Source of the DNA: Candidatus Daviesbacteria bacterium
GTDB taxonomy: Bacteria > Patescibacteria > Microgenomatia > Daviesbacterales > UBA10151
Length of the DNA: 64,000 bases
Direction of reading: 5' to 3'
NCBI GenBank assembly: GCA_016187025.1
Contig: JACPKM010000008.1
Coordinates: 1-64,000, forward strand
The notes below the pieces were generated by a model. The model was not told the DNA's origin, searched no databases, and was given only the letters and a program-made list of their open reading frames with translations. Shown one piece after another: positions 42,153-50,908 of this stretch. Position 1 is the first letter of the stretch; each line of letters begins with the position of its first letter. The position numbers and the translations under genes are program-made.

Positions 42153-42224
42153 GCCCCTATAGCTTAACGGATAGAGCTCTGGTCTTCGGAACCAGCGGTG
42201 AGGGTTCGATTCCTTCTAGGGGCG
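42153..42224 (+). tRNA. tRNA-Arg (anticodon TCG)
   Basis: Acceptor arm GCCCCTA (42153-42159) pairs with TAGGGGC (42217-42223), discriminator G. The anticodon stem CTGGT/ACCAG encloses CTTCGGA with TCG at 42186-42188, reading CGA. The D-loop GGATAGAGC fits arginine. TCG, rather than the usual bacterial ACG (read as ICG), is unusual. CCA is not encoded. TAGAAT at about 42139 may be its -10 box. Confidence 0.95.
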
Positions 42225-42830
42225 CTATTTGTCTTCACTTTTTTGTTCATCCTTCTCAGAATCATCTGCACCACCCCTGCCCTTTTTGGAAACCTCAATT
42301 GCTTTCTCCATATCGCCTTTCGAGGATGAACCTTTTTTGATAACATCATTAAATTGTTGTTCCTGGCTTTCTAATTTTTGCTTTAATTTTTGTTCTTCAC
42401 CTGATTTCTCTGCATCTTTTTTAGTCTTTAAAACCTCATCTTGGTAGTTTTTTATTGTTTCCCCTACCACTCCCTGATCTTTTTTATCCTCTACTGCTTG
42501 AATTACTTCTTCTGCTCTTTTTCCAACTTTGACATGTTTATCCCCTGACACATAAACCTCAATGCTTTCTGTAACTTTTTTTACAGGGTAAAGAGGATCC
42601 CCTGGCAAGGCTTTTTGAGAAGCTTGCACTACCCCAAATGAGAAAATTAAAAATATAAGACCTGCAAAACCTGCCAAAAATAGTCTAAACTTTAAAACAC
42701 TTCTAATAGGTGGTTTTGGTGTTTCAAGCTCAGCTTTAAGAGCCTGCCAGCCATATTCTACTAATGAGGCTGGTGGATTTATATCCAGATAAGTTTTTTT
42801 AACCAGTTTCAATTTTTCTTCAAATTTCAT
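42225..42830 (-). CDS. DUF5667-like membrane protein, possible anti-sigma factor
   Basis: A 201-residue protein with a cytoplasmic N-terminus (about 1-45), one transmembrane helix (about 48-68) and an external charged helical domain. QKALPGDPLYPVKKVTESIE is the hallmark of the DUF5667 family. It is encoded immediately after an ECF sigma factor on the same strand, the usual arrangement for a membrane anti-sigma partner; this role is inferred. The highly charged tail is rich in Lys, Glu and Ser. Its stop abuts the last base of tRNA-Arg(TCG) on the other strand. Confidence 0.75.
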   Translation of the reverse strand: MKFEEKLKLVKKTYLDINPPASLVEYGWQALKAELETPKPPIRSVLKFRLFLAGFAGLIFLIFSFGVVQASQKALPGDPLYPVKKVTESIEVYVSGDKHVKVGKRAEEVIQAVEDKKDQGVVGETIKNYQDEVLKTKKDAEKSGEEQKLKQKLESQEQQFNDVIKKGSSSKGDMEKAIEVSKKGRGGADDSEKDEQKSEDK

Positions 42831-42831
42831 C

Positions 42832-43380
42832 TTATTGATCCTCCACCTGCCCTTTTAACTTTAATAATATTCTGTGAATCATTACTCTTATCGCTCCCTC
42901 TTTTTTACCTATAATCTGGGCAATTTCACTATACTCAAGTTCTTCAAAAAACCTTAAGACGATTATATTTCTTTCAGATGTCTTAAGCTTTCTTAAAGCA
43001 TGCCATACAAAATCTTTTATCTCTTGCTTAAAAGCTAGTTCCTCTGGACCCGGATCATCTGATAAGAATTGTTCAAAACCCTCACCAAAACTGGTGGCAC
43101 TGATCTCTTTCTTCTTACGGCTTTCATCGATTATTAAATGCCTGGCAATTGTAAAAAGAAATGCCTGAATTGTTCCCTCTTCCACGGAAAACTTGGGTAG
43201 TGAAATCCAAGCTTTATAAAAAGTGGTTTGAGTAAGATCTTCTGCCAACTCTTTGTTACGGACAGAAAAGTATACAAATCTATAGATTTTTTTAAGGTAA
43301 AGCTTATAAATTTGTCCAAAAGCATCCTTATCTCCTTTTTGGGCTTGGTTAATAAGTTTTCTAATGTCGCTGGATTGCAT
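42832..43380 (-). CDS. ECF-type RNA polymerase sigma factor
   Basis: A 182-residue sigma-70 family protein with only regions 2 and 4. Region 2 spans about 20-90 (DAFGQIYKLYLKKIYRFVYF; AEDLTQTTFYKAWISLPKF), and region 4 about 120-175 (LRKLKTSERNIIVLRFFEELEYSEIAQII). The stop is 1 nt before the next ATG, so it is coupled to the DUF5667-like gene. It is divergent from a secreted protein gene and may control its own pair plus that gene. The promoter area contains the related sequences TTTGTAACAAA and GTTACAATTTG. Confidence 0.93.
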   Translation of the reverse strand: MQSSDIRKLINQAQKGDKDAFGQIYKLYLKKIYRFVYFSVRNKELAEDLTQTTFYKAWISLPKFSVEEGTIQAFLFTIARHLIIDESRKKKEISATSFGEGFEQFLSDDPGPEELAFKQEIKDFVWHALRKLKTSERNIIVLRFFEELEYSEIAQIIGKKEGAIRVMIHRILLKLKGQVEDQ

Positions 43381-43459
43381 TAGAGCCCATTCTACTACTT
43401 ATTAATACGTAAATGAAAACAATTTGTAACAAATTCCTTTGTACTTCGTTACAATTTGT

Positions 43460-43855
43460 ATGAAGAAAGCTCAAATCTTTTTAGCAATTATCACACTGAT
43501 AATTCTCACAAGCCCTCACTCTGCCTTAGGTAAAGATGGAAAAGGCGGAGGGAGTGATGATGGGGGACGGGGACGTTCAAAAGTCGAGATAAGGATTGAA
43601 GATGATGAAGAAGAAGAGGCTCAAGAACAGCAACTAAGGGTGAGAATCAGTGATGAAAGATTTGAAATCAGAGGTATGATTACTTCTGTCTTACAACCTT
43701 CTCCGACCCCCTCACCTACATCAACTTCTGCCCCTACTGCTACTTCATCGGCTGTCACCAGAGTGAGAGCTGAAATTAAAACTGCAGGAACAGCGGCTAG
43801 TGTAACCACTTTCCTAGAACAGGTTCTTACCTTTCTAAAAACCCTTCTTGGATAA
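43460..43855 (+). CDS. Secreted Ser/Thr/Pro-rich protein
   Basis: A 131-residue protein from the ATG at 43460 with a signal peptide (about 1-24, ending SALGKDG). A Gly/Asp-rich and then very acidic stretch (EDDEEEEAQEQ) precedes a basic strand region, a PSPTPSPTSTSAP linker, and a C-terminal amphipathic helix. TACAAT (43450-43455) lies 4 nt before the ATG, implying a leaderless mRNA. It is divergent from the ECF sigma gene and is a natural candidate for its regulon. Function unknown. Confidence 0.6.
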   Translation: MKKAQIFLAIITLIILTSPHSALGKDGKGGGSDDGGRGRSKVEIRIEDDEEEEAQEQQLRVRISDERFEIRGMITSVLQPSPTPSPTSTSAPTATSSAVTRVRAEIKTAGTAASVTTFLEQVLTFLKTLLG

Positions 43856-43885
43856 TTTTTAATTCCTTTTAAGCAAGCTTTGGTA

Positions 43886-45970
43886 TCAATTGCAGGTGTT
43901 GAAGTAGTCAGATAAAACACTCATTTTTGTCTGCCATATATTTGTCCAATCATCCTGCAGGATTCCACCAGTATCACCTGAGTTTGGATTCCAGCTCCAG
44001 TAAAAAGAACTACACATCCCCTTTGATTTCATATAACTAACCCATGCTTGTTGTAAGGCTAGATCTTGAGCATTTCCTCCTGCTGTTCCCATTTTCCCTC
44101 CCCACTCTCCTGGAGCTAAGGTAAATCCGCCTGATGAAAGAAATCCAAATTGCGTATCCCAGATGACAGACATGTTCCTAGGAAAATTGGGATCTGAAAA
44201 GTATGATTGAGATGCCACATCTGGTCCATAAACATGTGGGGATAAAATTAATTTATTTGCCGGAATTAACGATGTCGAGATTGGAGTACATTTTTGAACC
44301 TCCAAATTTTCTCCCCAAAAATGGCCAAGATAACTGGAGCAATGGCTGCTTTCCCCTATTCCTTCTACAAACACTAAGATGTTAGGATTGGCTGCCAAAA
44401 CTGCTTTACCTGATTTTTCTGCTGCGCTGTTCCAATCAGTTGAGGAATTACCTGTTCCCCAAGTAGCCACACCATGTGGTTCGTTTTTCAAATCTATTCC
44501 TACAAAATTTTGTAAGCTAGCATATCTTTTTGCAAGGTTAGAAAGATCAGCAATCCATTGGTTCTCAGAGTATGAGGAAGTATACCAAAGTTCAGAAATT
44601 GCCAAGCAATCCGGTCGGTGATGGTCAAGTAAAATATACATCCCTTGGTTATTCAACTCACCCAGTACTTTATCCAGCACCTGCAAACTATTTAATCCTT
44701 GTAGATCCGCATTTTTACTATAATCTATTGATGAAACCTCTGCTCCATTAATAGTTGCCGGACAAACCGGCACTCTTACTGCATTAAATCCTAAGTTTTT
44801 CATTTGGGTTATCATTTCTTTATAGCCTCTGGACCAAAGGCCATGTACAACGTGAATTTCTGTTTCAAAACCAAACCAGTTTACTCCCTTAAGCTTTATT
44901 TGAACCCCCTGTTTATAGATTTTACCTGCCGATGTAGTATACCCGCCAAAACTTGGAGCAGTTGGTGTTGTATTAACAGCACTGCCTACTGGGGAATTGG
45001 TCAAACTAATATTGTCTATATATAGAGTCGGCTGGGGCTGACCTAAAGACTCTTGTATTACTAGCCCCTTAATTTGTTTATTGCTTGCCAAAAGATCAGC
45101 AAGAGGAATGCTAAAGGTTGTAAAGCTTGTATTAGAAAGCGTTCCATAATTTCCTAAAGGCACTCCTTTAATGGCTTGATTGTTAACATCATAAACTATG
45201 ACTTTATATTGTTGATTTGCTTGGGTTGCCTTTGCTGAAAAGCTTAAATGTGTATAGGGGGACGTATTAACTGCTGTGTCAGTATGAAGGTACAAACCTG
45301 CCCAAGCATTATTTGCCTGAAAACCGATAGCAGAGCTCAAACCGACACTTGCCCCCCAAGACCAGTTAACCCAACTGTTTGCTAGCGAATCTGTATAAAT
45401 ATTCAAAGATGCCAAACTAACAGGCGCAGCTGGAGTAGAAGCAGAGTTTACAAACTCTATTTGATCCAAAAATATTGCTGGCTGATTATTCCCTGTTACA
45501 TCCTGCCATGCTATACCTTTGATAAATTTGGTAGAAATTGATGAAACTGGAATATTATAAACTTTATAGGAGTTAGTTAACTCACCGCCAAAGTCTGCCA
45601 AATTAAGCTGAGTTGATGAATTGTTATTACTATCATAAATTAAGACTTTAATTTTAGGGTTACCGCCGTCACTTTGCATTGCAAACCTCAAAGATGAAAA
45701 GTTAGAGATATCCAAACCAGCATCTGTATGAAGATATAATGCTCCCCATCCATTTGGACCAAAAGCCAAGGATTTGTTACCCGAATAGAGTGGTACCGGA
45801 TTATTAGGATTTATCCATGTATTCCAAGACCAGCTAACCCATCCGGAAGATAAAGAATCATCATAAATTAATGTGTTTGGTGAGGCTGCAAAAACTAGTT
45901 TAGTTCCAAAAGCAAAAGATAAAACTAGAGCGAAAAGAAGACTGACTAATAGTTTTTTTGTTTTTAACAT
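43886..45970 (-). CDS. Secreted GH5 cellulase-like enzyme with two N-terminal beta domains
   Basis: A 694-residue protein with a signal peptide (about 1-28, ending VFAAS). Two homologous beta-sandwich domains follow (about 30-180 and 185-330), each with a WVxWSW start and GLYLHTD-like core, resembling carbohydrate-binding modules. The GH5 barrel (about 345-690) has HHRPDC, the acid/base Glu in LKNEPHGVA near 497 and the nucleophile Glu in APGEWGGKMG near 621, as in E1-type endoglucanases. It has its own strong promoter and sits beside a cellulose-synthase-like cluster. Confidence 0.88.
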   Translation of the reverse strand: MLKTKKLLVSLLFALVLSFAFGTKLVFAASPNTLIYDDSLSSGWVSWSWNTWINPNNPVPLYSGNKSLAFGPNGWGALYLHTDAGLDISNFSSLRFAMQSDGGNPKIKVLIYDSNNNSSTQLNLADFGGELTNSYKVYNIPVSSISTKFIKGIAWQDVTGNNQPAIFLDQIEFVNSASTPAAPVSLASLNIYTDSLANSWVNWSWGASVGLSSAIGFQANNAWAGLYLHTDTAVNTSPYTHLSFSAKATQANQQYKVIVYDVNNQAIKGVPLGNYGTLSNTSFTTFSIPLADLLASNKQIKGLVIQESLGQPQPTLYIDNISLTNSPVGSAVNTTPTAPSFGGYTTSAGKIYKQGVQIKLKGVNWFGFETEIHVVHGLWSRGYKEMITQMKNLGFNAVRVPVCPATINGAEVSSIDYSKNADLQGLNSLQVLDKVLGELNNQGMYILLDHHRPDCLAISELWYTSSYSENQWIADLSNLAKRYASLQNFVGIDLKNEPHGVATWGTGNSSTDWNSAAEKSGKAVLAANPNILVFVEGIGESSHCSSYLGHFWGENLEVQKCTPISTSLIPANKLILSPHVYGPDVASQSYFSDPNFPRNMSVIWDTQFGFLSSGGFTLAPGEWGGKMGTAGGNAQDLALQQAWVSYMKSKGMCSSFYWSWNPNSGDTGGILQDDWTNIWQTKMSVLSDYFNTCN

Positions 45971-45984
45971 TGGCAGTGGCGAGG

Positions 45985-46013
45985 ATAATAGCAGCTAATT
46001 TTTGGCTTGTCAA
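45985..46013 (-). promoter_or_regulatory. Promoter of the GH5 gene
   Basis: On the minus strand TTGACA (46008-46013), a 17-bp spacer and TATTAT (45985-45990) form one of the best promoters in the window. Transcription would start about 8 nt before the ATG at 45970. Confidence 0.75.
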
Positions 46014-46065
46014 ATCCCCAGATTAAGAGTTTGATTAACAATTAGTAAGAGCTGTGTAATGAATT

Positions 46066-47562
46066 TTAAATTGGGAGATCTACGTCATAGCGCAGTCTAT
46101 AGACTCTTATTTCCAAATTTTGGGAAAAGGTTTGCATGTCTAGGCGGTGAAAGTTTCTTTCGAAATAGTCCTCAACATCCTTCTTATTTCCCTGGTCGTA
46201 AGAAAATACTACAAAGACCCGTAAATACTGCTCTTGGTACTTTTTAATTTGTTCTTGAAGATTTTCTATACTAAATGATGGAATCCCGCCTTTGGAAAAC
46301 CTGTCCCAGTCAGGAATAGTAGCAACTTTGGTTTGCCCACGGTAATAATACTCAACTGGATAAATAGTAAAGGGAGGGCTAAGTGCAATAATATCCCTTG
46401 GTGTAGCTTTTTTCTCAAGATAAGTTACTGCAGACTGATAGTTTTCTCTTATAGGAGATGATGCTGAAGTATTTTGCAAAAATAGTAAACCCGTCATAAA
46501 AAATATTAATACAAAAGATAAAACATAAGTAAATTTTTTAGCATAAGATGACAAAAGCCAAGCAGTGATAATAAAAAGGAATGGACTAACAAATATTAGA
46601 TAACGGGTCAAAAACAATGGTTTAAAAACATACGAGGCAGCAAATGCCAATATCATAGGTAAAAAAAAGATTGTAAAAAAATATCCCATAAAGGATGGCC
46701 TGAATAATACTTTTTGAGTAAAAATCAAAAAAATTATTATTACTAAAAATGGCCACATTGAAATTATGATTGACTGAATATCTTGAGGAGGAAAACCAAA
46801 AAGGAAATTAACAAGGGTTTGAAAAAGGTTATAACTGGTAGGAAGAGGAATCATAGGCAGTGTATTTGAGGCAAAGCCCAGCCCAATCATATAAATTATC
46901 CAAGGACTAAAAAGTATCAAATCCATCAAAATAAGCGCTGTAAATAAGAAAACTACGCGAAAATCTCTTTTTTTTTGGACCTTAATTATTTTTGTGGTTA
47001 ACAAATAAAGAAATTGTGCTGCTACCAAAAAGAGAAAAAAATAATGGGTTAAGAACCCAAAAAGAGTCGATAAAAATAATCCAAACTTTCCTTCAACCCC
47101 ACCAGATTTTAAAAACTTTAAGAAAAAAATACTGTTTAGAATAGACATTAAGACAAATAAGCTATACATCCTAGACTCTGATGAATACCACACAATAAAT
47201 GGTGAGAAAGAAAATAACACCACTGATAAAATAGCTATCTTTTTGTTGCTTACTTGCTTTGTAAGCTGATACAGTGCAAAAAGAGAAGTAATAAAAAAGA
47301 CCAATGATAAAGATCTGGCAACTACTACATCTGTGCCAAATATCTGCAACCAAACATGAAGCAGTAAAAAGTATAAAGGAACATGCACGTCTTCAGCTGT
47401 TATCTTTAACAGTTCTGGTACTGACTTTGTTGTCACCCAAATGGATTGCGCCTCATCCAGCCTTAATGATTGCGATTGCAAAGTAAAACTGTTTACTGCA
47501 AAGGCCACCAGTAATATCAAAGGTAAAACTGCCCACGCGGGTTGTTTTATATAGTTTGTCAT
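46066..47562 (-). CDS. GT-C family membrane glycosyltransferase (GT39/ArnT-like)
   Basis: A 498-residue integral membrane protein with about 11 transmembrane helices. The first external loop has the acidic motif LRLDEAQSIWVT, and DVHVPLYFLLLHVW follows, both typical of lipid-linked-sugar glycosyltransferases in the PMT/ArnT clan. A soluble external domain lies at the C-terminus. It starts 15 nt after the GT2 gene and may decorate the polymer or a protein. Acceptor and donor are unknown. Confidence 0.82.
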   Translation of the reverse strand: MTNYIKQPAWAVLPLILLVAFAVNSFTLQSQSLRLDEAQSIWVTTKSVPELLKITAEDVHVPLYFLLLHVWLQIFGTDVVVARSLSLVFFITSLFALYQLTKQVSNKKIAILSVVLFSFSPFIVWYSSESRMYSLFVLMSILNSIFFLKFLKSGGVEGKFGLFLSTLFGFLTHYFFLFLVAAQFLYLLTTKIIKVQKKRDFRVVFLFTALILMDLILFSPWIIYMIGLGFASNTLPMIPLPTSYNLFQTLVNFLFGFPPQDIQSIIISMWPFLVIIIFLIFTQKVLFRPSFMGYFFTIFFLPMILAFAASYVFKPLFLTRYLIFVSPFLFIITAWLLSSYAKKFTYVLSFVLIFFMTGLLFLQNTSASSPIRENYQSAVTYLEKKATPRDIIALSPPFTIYPVEYYYRGQTKVATIPDWDRFSKGGIPSFSIENLQEQIKKYQEQYLRVFVVFSYDQGNKKDVEDYFERNFHRLDMQTFSQNLEIRVYRLRYDVDLPI

Positions 47563-47577
47563 GAATATTTTTAAAAC

Positions 47578-49119
47578 TTAACTTGCTACACTTGCAGGCC
47601 TATCTGCAGCAAACAACTTAAATAAACCTCTCCAGTTATATGCAACAGATATAAACGGCATAAACATAACAATATTAAAAAATGCCCATGACACATTTGT
47701 TGCAACAGAGGGTGTCAACCCATCTCTATACAAAGCAATAAATACCCCAATTACTGACAAGATAACAAAAAAGATATGGGGAATTGCCAAAAATAGAAAG
47801 TTTCCTTCCTGAGCCTTTTTAGAGGTAACAACAAACATAGTCTTTTCTCTAAAAAGAAGTGATTTTAGAGCAGAAAGCTGCAGTGTAAAGCTGGAATGGG
47901 AAAAAGCTATTGCCCTAAATGTCAAAGACCCATCTGAAACTTTAAATATAGTCAAAAAGATTAGCAGTATTAAAGGAATAAATACTAAAGTAAAAGAGGT
48001 AGTGGTAGCTGCAACCGGTGATATTCCCGTATACAAAAATATTATAGGTATTAGCAAATCTATTAATACAACAACCCCATTAAAATAATAGGCTGCAGAT
48101 GAAAGGTATTGAATTTTTTGCCGCCAAGAAAGTCTTTTTTTAAATAACGGATTATGGGCAAACAATACCTCCAATGATCCCCTCGCCCATCTGTGCTGTT
48201 GTTTATAATAGGACAATAAATCTTGCGGAGCCAGCCCTTCTGCCAACACCTCTTTTGTATAAAATGCTTTCCAGCCTTTTTGATAAATAAACAAAGATGT
48301 TAGAAAATCTTCTGCAATATTATCCTCACACATACCACCAGCCTCGTCTAGCGCTTTTCTTCTAATAGCAACATTTGTACCAGAGATGATTGCACTGTTT
48401 TGCCTACCTTTGCCTTCCATAATTGGACCAAAGAAAAACTCTTGCTGCTCCCACGCTGTTTTGGCAATAATGTTTTTATTGTAGTTTTTATAATATTGAG
48501 GAGTCTGGACAAACCCAACTTTGGGATCGCCAAAATAAGGTATGGTTTTTTCTAGGAAATCCTCATGCACCATCATATCCGCATCAAGGATAACAACAAT
48601 TTCTCCTTTGGTGTTTTTTAACGCATTATTGATATTACCGGCCTTAGCACCAGACCCCGACTTTCTGGTAATGCAAAATACTCCCAAATCAGAAGCTAAG
48701 TTTTCTATCTGCTTCCAGTTGTCTTTTTTTGCAATAAAACCGTCGTTTAAAATATAAATGGAAAATTTATCGTATTTTAGATCCTTGGCAGCCAGGACAG
48801 TTTTCTTAACCACCTCCACCTGCTCTCCTGCAACAGTGATGTAAATATCAACTTTGGGGTTTGACTCCCATGCATTTTGATCCTTCTCTAGTAAAGGATT
48901 ATAGTCTTGCGGCCAGATAGTCTGCCAAAAAGTAAAAGCCATAAAAAGATGGTATACCTCTCCAAAAAATAGACTAAAATAAAACAGCGGATGACCGATA
49001 TGGCTGGGGTCTAACCACCAAAAACCATAAATTAAAGCTAAAATAGAATTTAGCACAAGCAATGCCTTGCTGCTTACCTTTGAGCTTATTACTGGTAGCT
49101 TTAATCTGGGTTTAGTCAT
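47578..49119 (-). CDS. Cellulose synthase-like GT2 glycosyltransferase (BcsA-like)
   Basis: A processive-type GT2 of 513 residues. Two membrane helices (about 20-75) precede the cytosolic catalytic domain with DIYITVAGE, LDADMMVHEDFLE (DxD near 178), the third Asp in NIAEDFLTS and the QxxRW motif in YKQQHRWARGS near 308. Four to five further helices follow. This is the BcsA layout, but the C-terminal PilZ domain for c-di-GMP and a BcsB partner are missing. With a GH8 upstream it probably makes and exports a beta-1,4-glucan or similar polymer. Confidence 0.87.
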   Translation of the reverse strand: MTKPRLKLPVISSKVSSKALLVLNSILALIYGFWWLDPSHIGHPLFYFSLFFGEVYHLFMAFTFWQTIWPQDYNPLLEKDQNAWESNPKVDIYITVAGEQVEVVKKTVLAAKDLKYDKFSIYILNDGFIAKKDNWKQIENLASDLGVFCITRKSGSGAKAGNINNALKNTKGEIVVILDADMMVHEDFLEKTIPYFGDPKVGFVQTPQYYKNYNKNIIAKTAWEQQEFFFGPIMEGKGRQNSAIISGTNVAIRRKALDEAGGMCEDNIAEDFLTSLFIYQKGWKAFYTKEVLAEGLAPQDLLSYYKQQHRWARGSLEVLFAHNPLFKKRLSWRQKIQYLSSAAYYFNGVVVLIDLLIPIIFLYTGISPVAATTTSFTLVFIPLILLIFLTIFKVSDGSLTFRAIAFSHSSFTLQLSALKSLLFREKTMFVVTSKKAQEGNFLFLAIPHIFFVILSVIGVFIALYRDGLTPSVATNVSWAFFNIVMFMPFISVAYNWRGLFKLFAADRPASVAS

Positions 49120-49122
49120 ATA

Positions 49123-50298
49123 TTAAAGTTTAGGCAGCTGCCCGTTATATAAAGCAACTCCAAACCATAACCAATTTTTCTCATAATACGGCAGTTCCTG
49201 GTTAAAGCTATCTTCGTCATTTGAATAAAGCTTAATAATTTTTTCTTCATAGATTTTTTTTGCTAAGTCTGGATTTTTTACTGACAAAAATCCTAAGGAT
49301 GTTGCATAAAGAGCAGGACTTTCTTTTTCTGAAAGCTCTTCTCCCTCATGAGAATAACTTTCAACCAGCTTACCATCCTTGTGTAAATGATCTATCAACT
49401 TATTAAATGCAGCGGAAAGATAGACACGGGCTTTCTCGTCTTTGTTCCATTGCCAATCAAGCGCAATCCTCCAAGGTACTCTTAAAGCATCATAAGAGTA
49501 AGTCGTGTTCATTCCTTTTAAACCAGCTTCTTTAATTTCTCCATTTTTTCTATTCAAAGACATCCAATCAGGCGGGAGACCGACTCCTCTTGGTCTATCC
49601 AGTTTTTCCCGGCCAGACCTATCCAGCAACTCGTAGGCCGGATCAATTAAACTATTCCAGTCATTTTCCTGATCCACTTCAGCAAAGATTTTCCACGCAT
49701 AAGGTGCAAAATATGAAGGATTAATTATTAAAGTATCCTCATTCTTAGCCCAATTACCCGCTATTAAATAGCGCCTACCACCAACTTCCTGGGTTTCTTT
49801 ATCCCAGATATCTTTTAATATTTCTAAGCTTTCTGTTTGGTAACTTGGATTTTCCCAGCGCCGGCTTGCCAAAATTAAGCTTAAAGCTATATCGGTATCT
49901 GCATCAGAGGCACTATTTATACCTCCATTGGGTAAAAACCCATAGTTTTTACCTTCTATCTTTCCCCATCTCCAACCAAACAAATTATCTTCATCTCTTT
50001 TCAAATTTTGCTTTGTCCAAGTCCAAATTCGGTTAAAGCTTTCTCTATCATCTATCCAAACAGCCCTAAGTAGAGCATATGATTGGCCTTCAGAAGTGGT
50101 AAAATCCTCCTGGCTGTTATCTATTACCCTCCCATCCTGATTTATAAACTGGTCCTTATATCTAATCCATGAAGCAGCAAGTAATGTTTTAGGGGAAAAT
50201 GTTCTGGTAAGGTCAGCATATTTACTGTTTACATATAGGGTAAATAAAAAACCTAATATTCCAATTATTACTAAAACATAGGCTATATGTTTTCTCAT
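49123..50298 (-). CDS. GH8 endoglucanase-like protein (BcsZ-like)
   Basis: A 391-residue (alpha/alpha)6-barrel hydrolase with an N-terminal membrane anchor (about 5-25). The proposed proton donor Glu is in TTSEGQSYALLRAV near residue 70, and SASDADTDIALSLILA near 130 is the GH8 signature with the catalytic Asp. BcsZ of cellulose operons belongs to GH8 and trims nascent glucan. The gene overlaps the upstream 163-residue gene by ATGA and ends 4 nt before the GT2 gene, so all are one operon. Confidence 0.85.
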   Translation of the reverse strand: MRKHIAYVLVIIGILGFLFTLYVNSKYADLTRTFSPKTLLAASWIRYKDQFINQDGRVIDNSQEDFTTSEGQSYALLRAVWIDDRESFNRIWTWTKQNLKRDEDNLFGWRWGKIEGKNYGFLPNGGINSASDADTDIALSLILASRRWENPSYQTESLEILKDIWDKETQEVGGRRYLIAGNWAKNEDTLIINPSYFAPYAWKIFAEVDQENDWNSLIDPAYELLDRSGREKLDRPRGVGLPPDWMSLNRKNGEIKEAGLKGMNTTYSYDALRVPWRIALDWQWNKDEKARVYLSAAFNKLIDHLHKDGKLVESYSHEGEELSEKESPALYATSLGFLSVKNPDLAKKIYEEKIIKLYSNDEDSFNQELPYYEKNWLWFGVALYNGQLPKL

Positions 50299-50786
50299 AT
50301 AAATTTGGGATAGTGAGGAGGCTGTTGATTGAATTTGATAGGTCTTAAAAGAAGCACGCCCAATCCTAGAGAAAACATCGAGATAGTAACTAAAACAATA
50401 TTAATTATTGGGTTTAAACCATTAGGGCGATAATAATCTTTTGATAGGCTACGGAACGCTAAGTTCATTGGAGGAATCGGGGTGCTAATATTTTCGATTT
50501 GATCATTTTTCTTTTCATTTATACTTGTTCTTACAGGAACAGGAGTTGATTCTGTTATTTTAGGCTGTGGTTTGGTTTTGGCAGTGTTTAACGGTTTACC
50601 CTCAGATTTACCTGAATTATCTAACTTGATATCTTCGTTGACAGATGATCCTCTGCCGCTATTGTCTACACTCTGCCCTTTTTGGTCATTTCCATCCTTT
50701 GAGTAAACATAAACCACATTCATGGTTAGTACCCCATAGAGATAGATAAATATAACTAAAACTAGATTTATCAGTCCTTTTTTCAT
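50295..50786 (-). CDS. Two-helix membrane protein leading the polysaccharide operon
   Basis: A 163-residue protein with an N-terminal hydrophobic helix (about 4-28), a polar Ser/Asn/Lys/Pro-rich external linker and a second helix (about 128-148). No family is recognised. Being first in the GH8-GT2-GT-C operon and coupled by an ATGA overlap, it may be an accessory subunit that spans the envelope next to the synthase, in a role analogous to missing Bcs partners; this is speculation. Confidence 0.6.
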   Translation of the reverse strand: MKKGLINLVLVIFIYLYGVLTMNVVYVYSKDGNDQKGQSVDNSGRGSSVNEDIKLDNSGKSEGKPLNTAKTKPQPKITESTPVPVRTSINEKKNDQIENISTPIPPMNLAFRSLSKDYYRPNGLNPIINIVLVTISMFSLGLGVLLLRPIKFNQQPPHYPKFI

Positions 50787-50908
50787 AAATCCCCGTTCTA
50801 AAGCTTAAATGAAATTTGAAAATTAAAAGTAAATAGTAGTTCTTCTTGGTTAATGTTACTAAATATTCTTGTAAGACTTTAGTAAACATCAGATTTTTTC
50901 TAAAAAAC

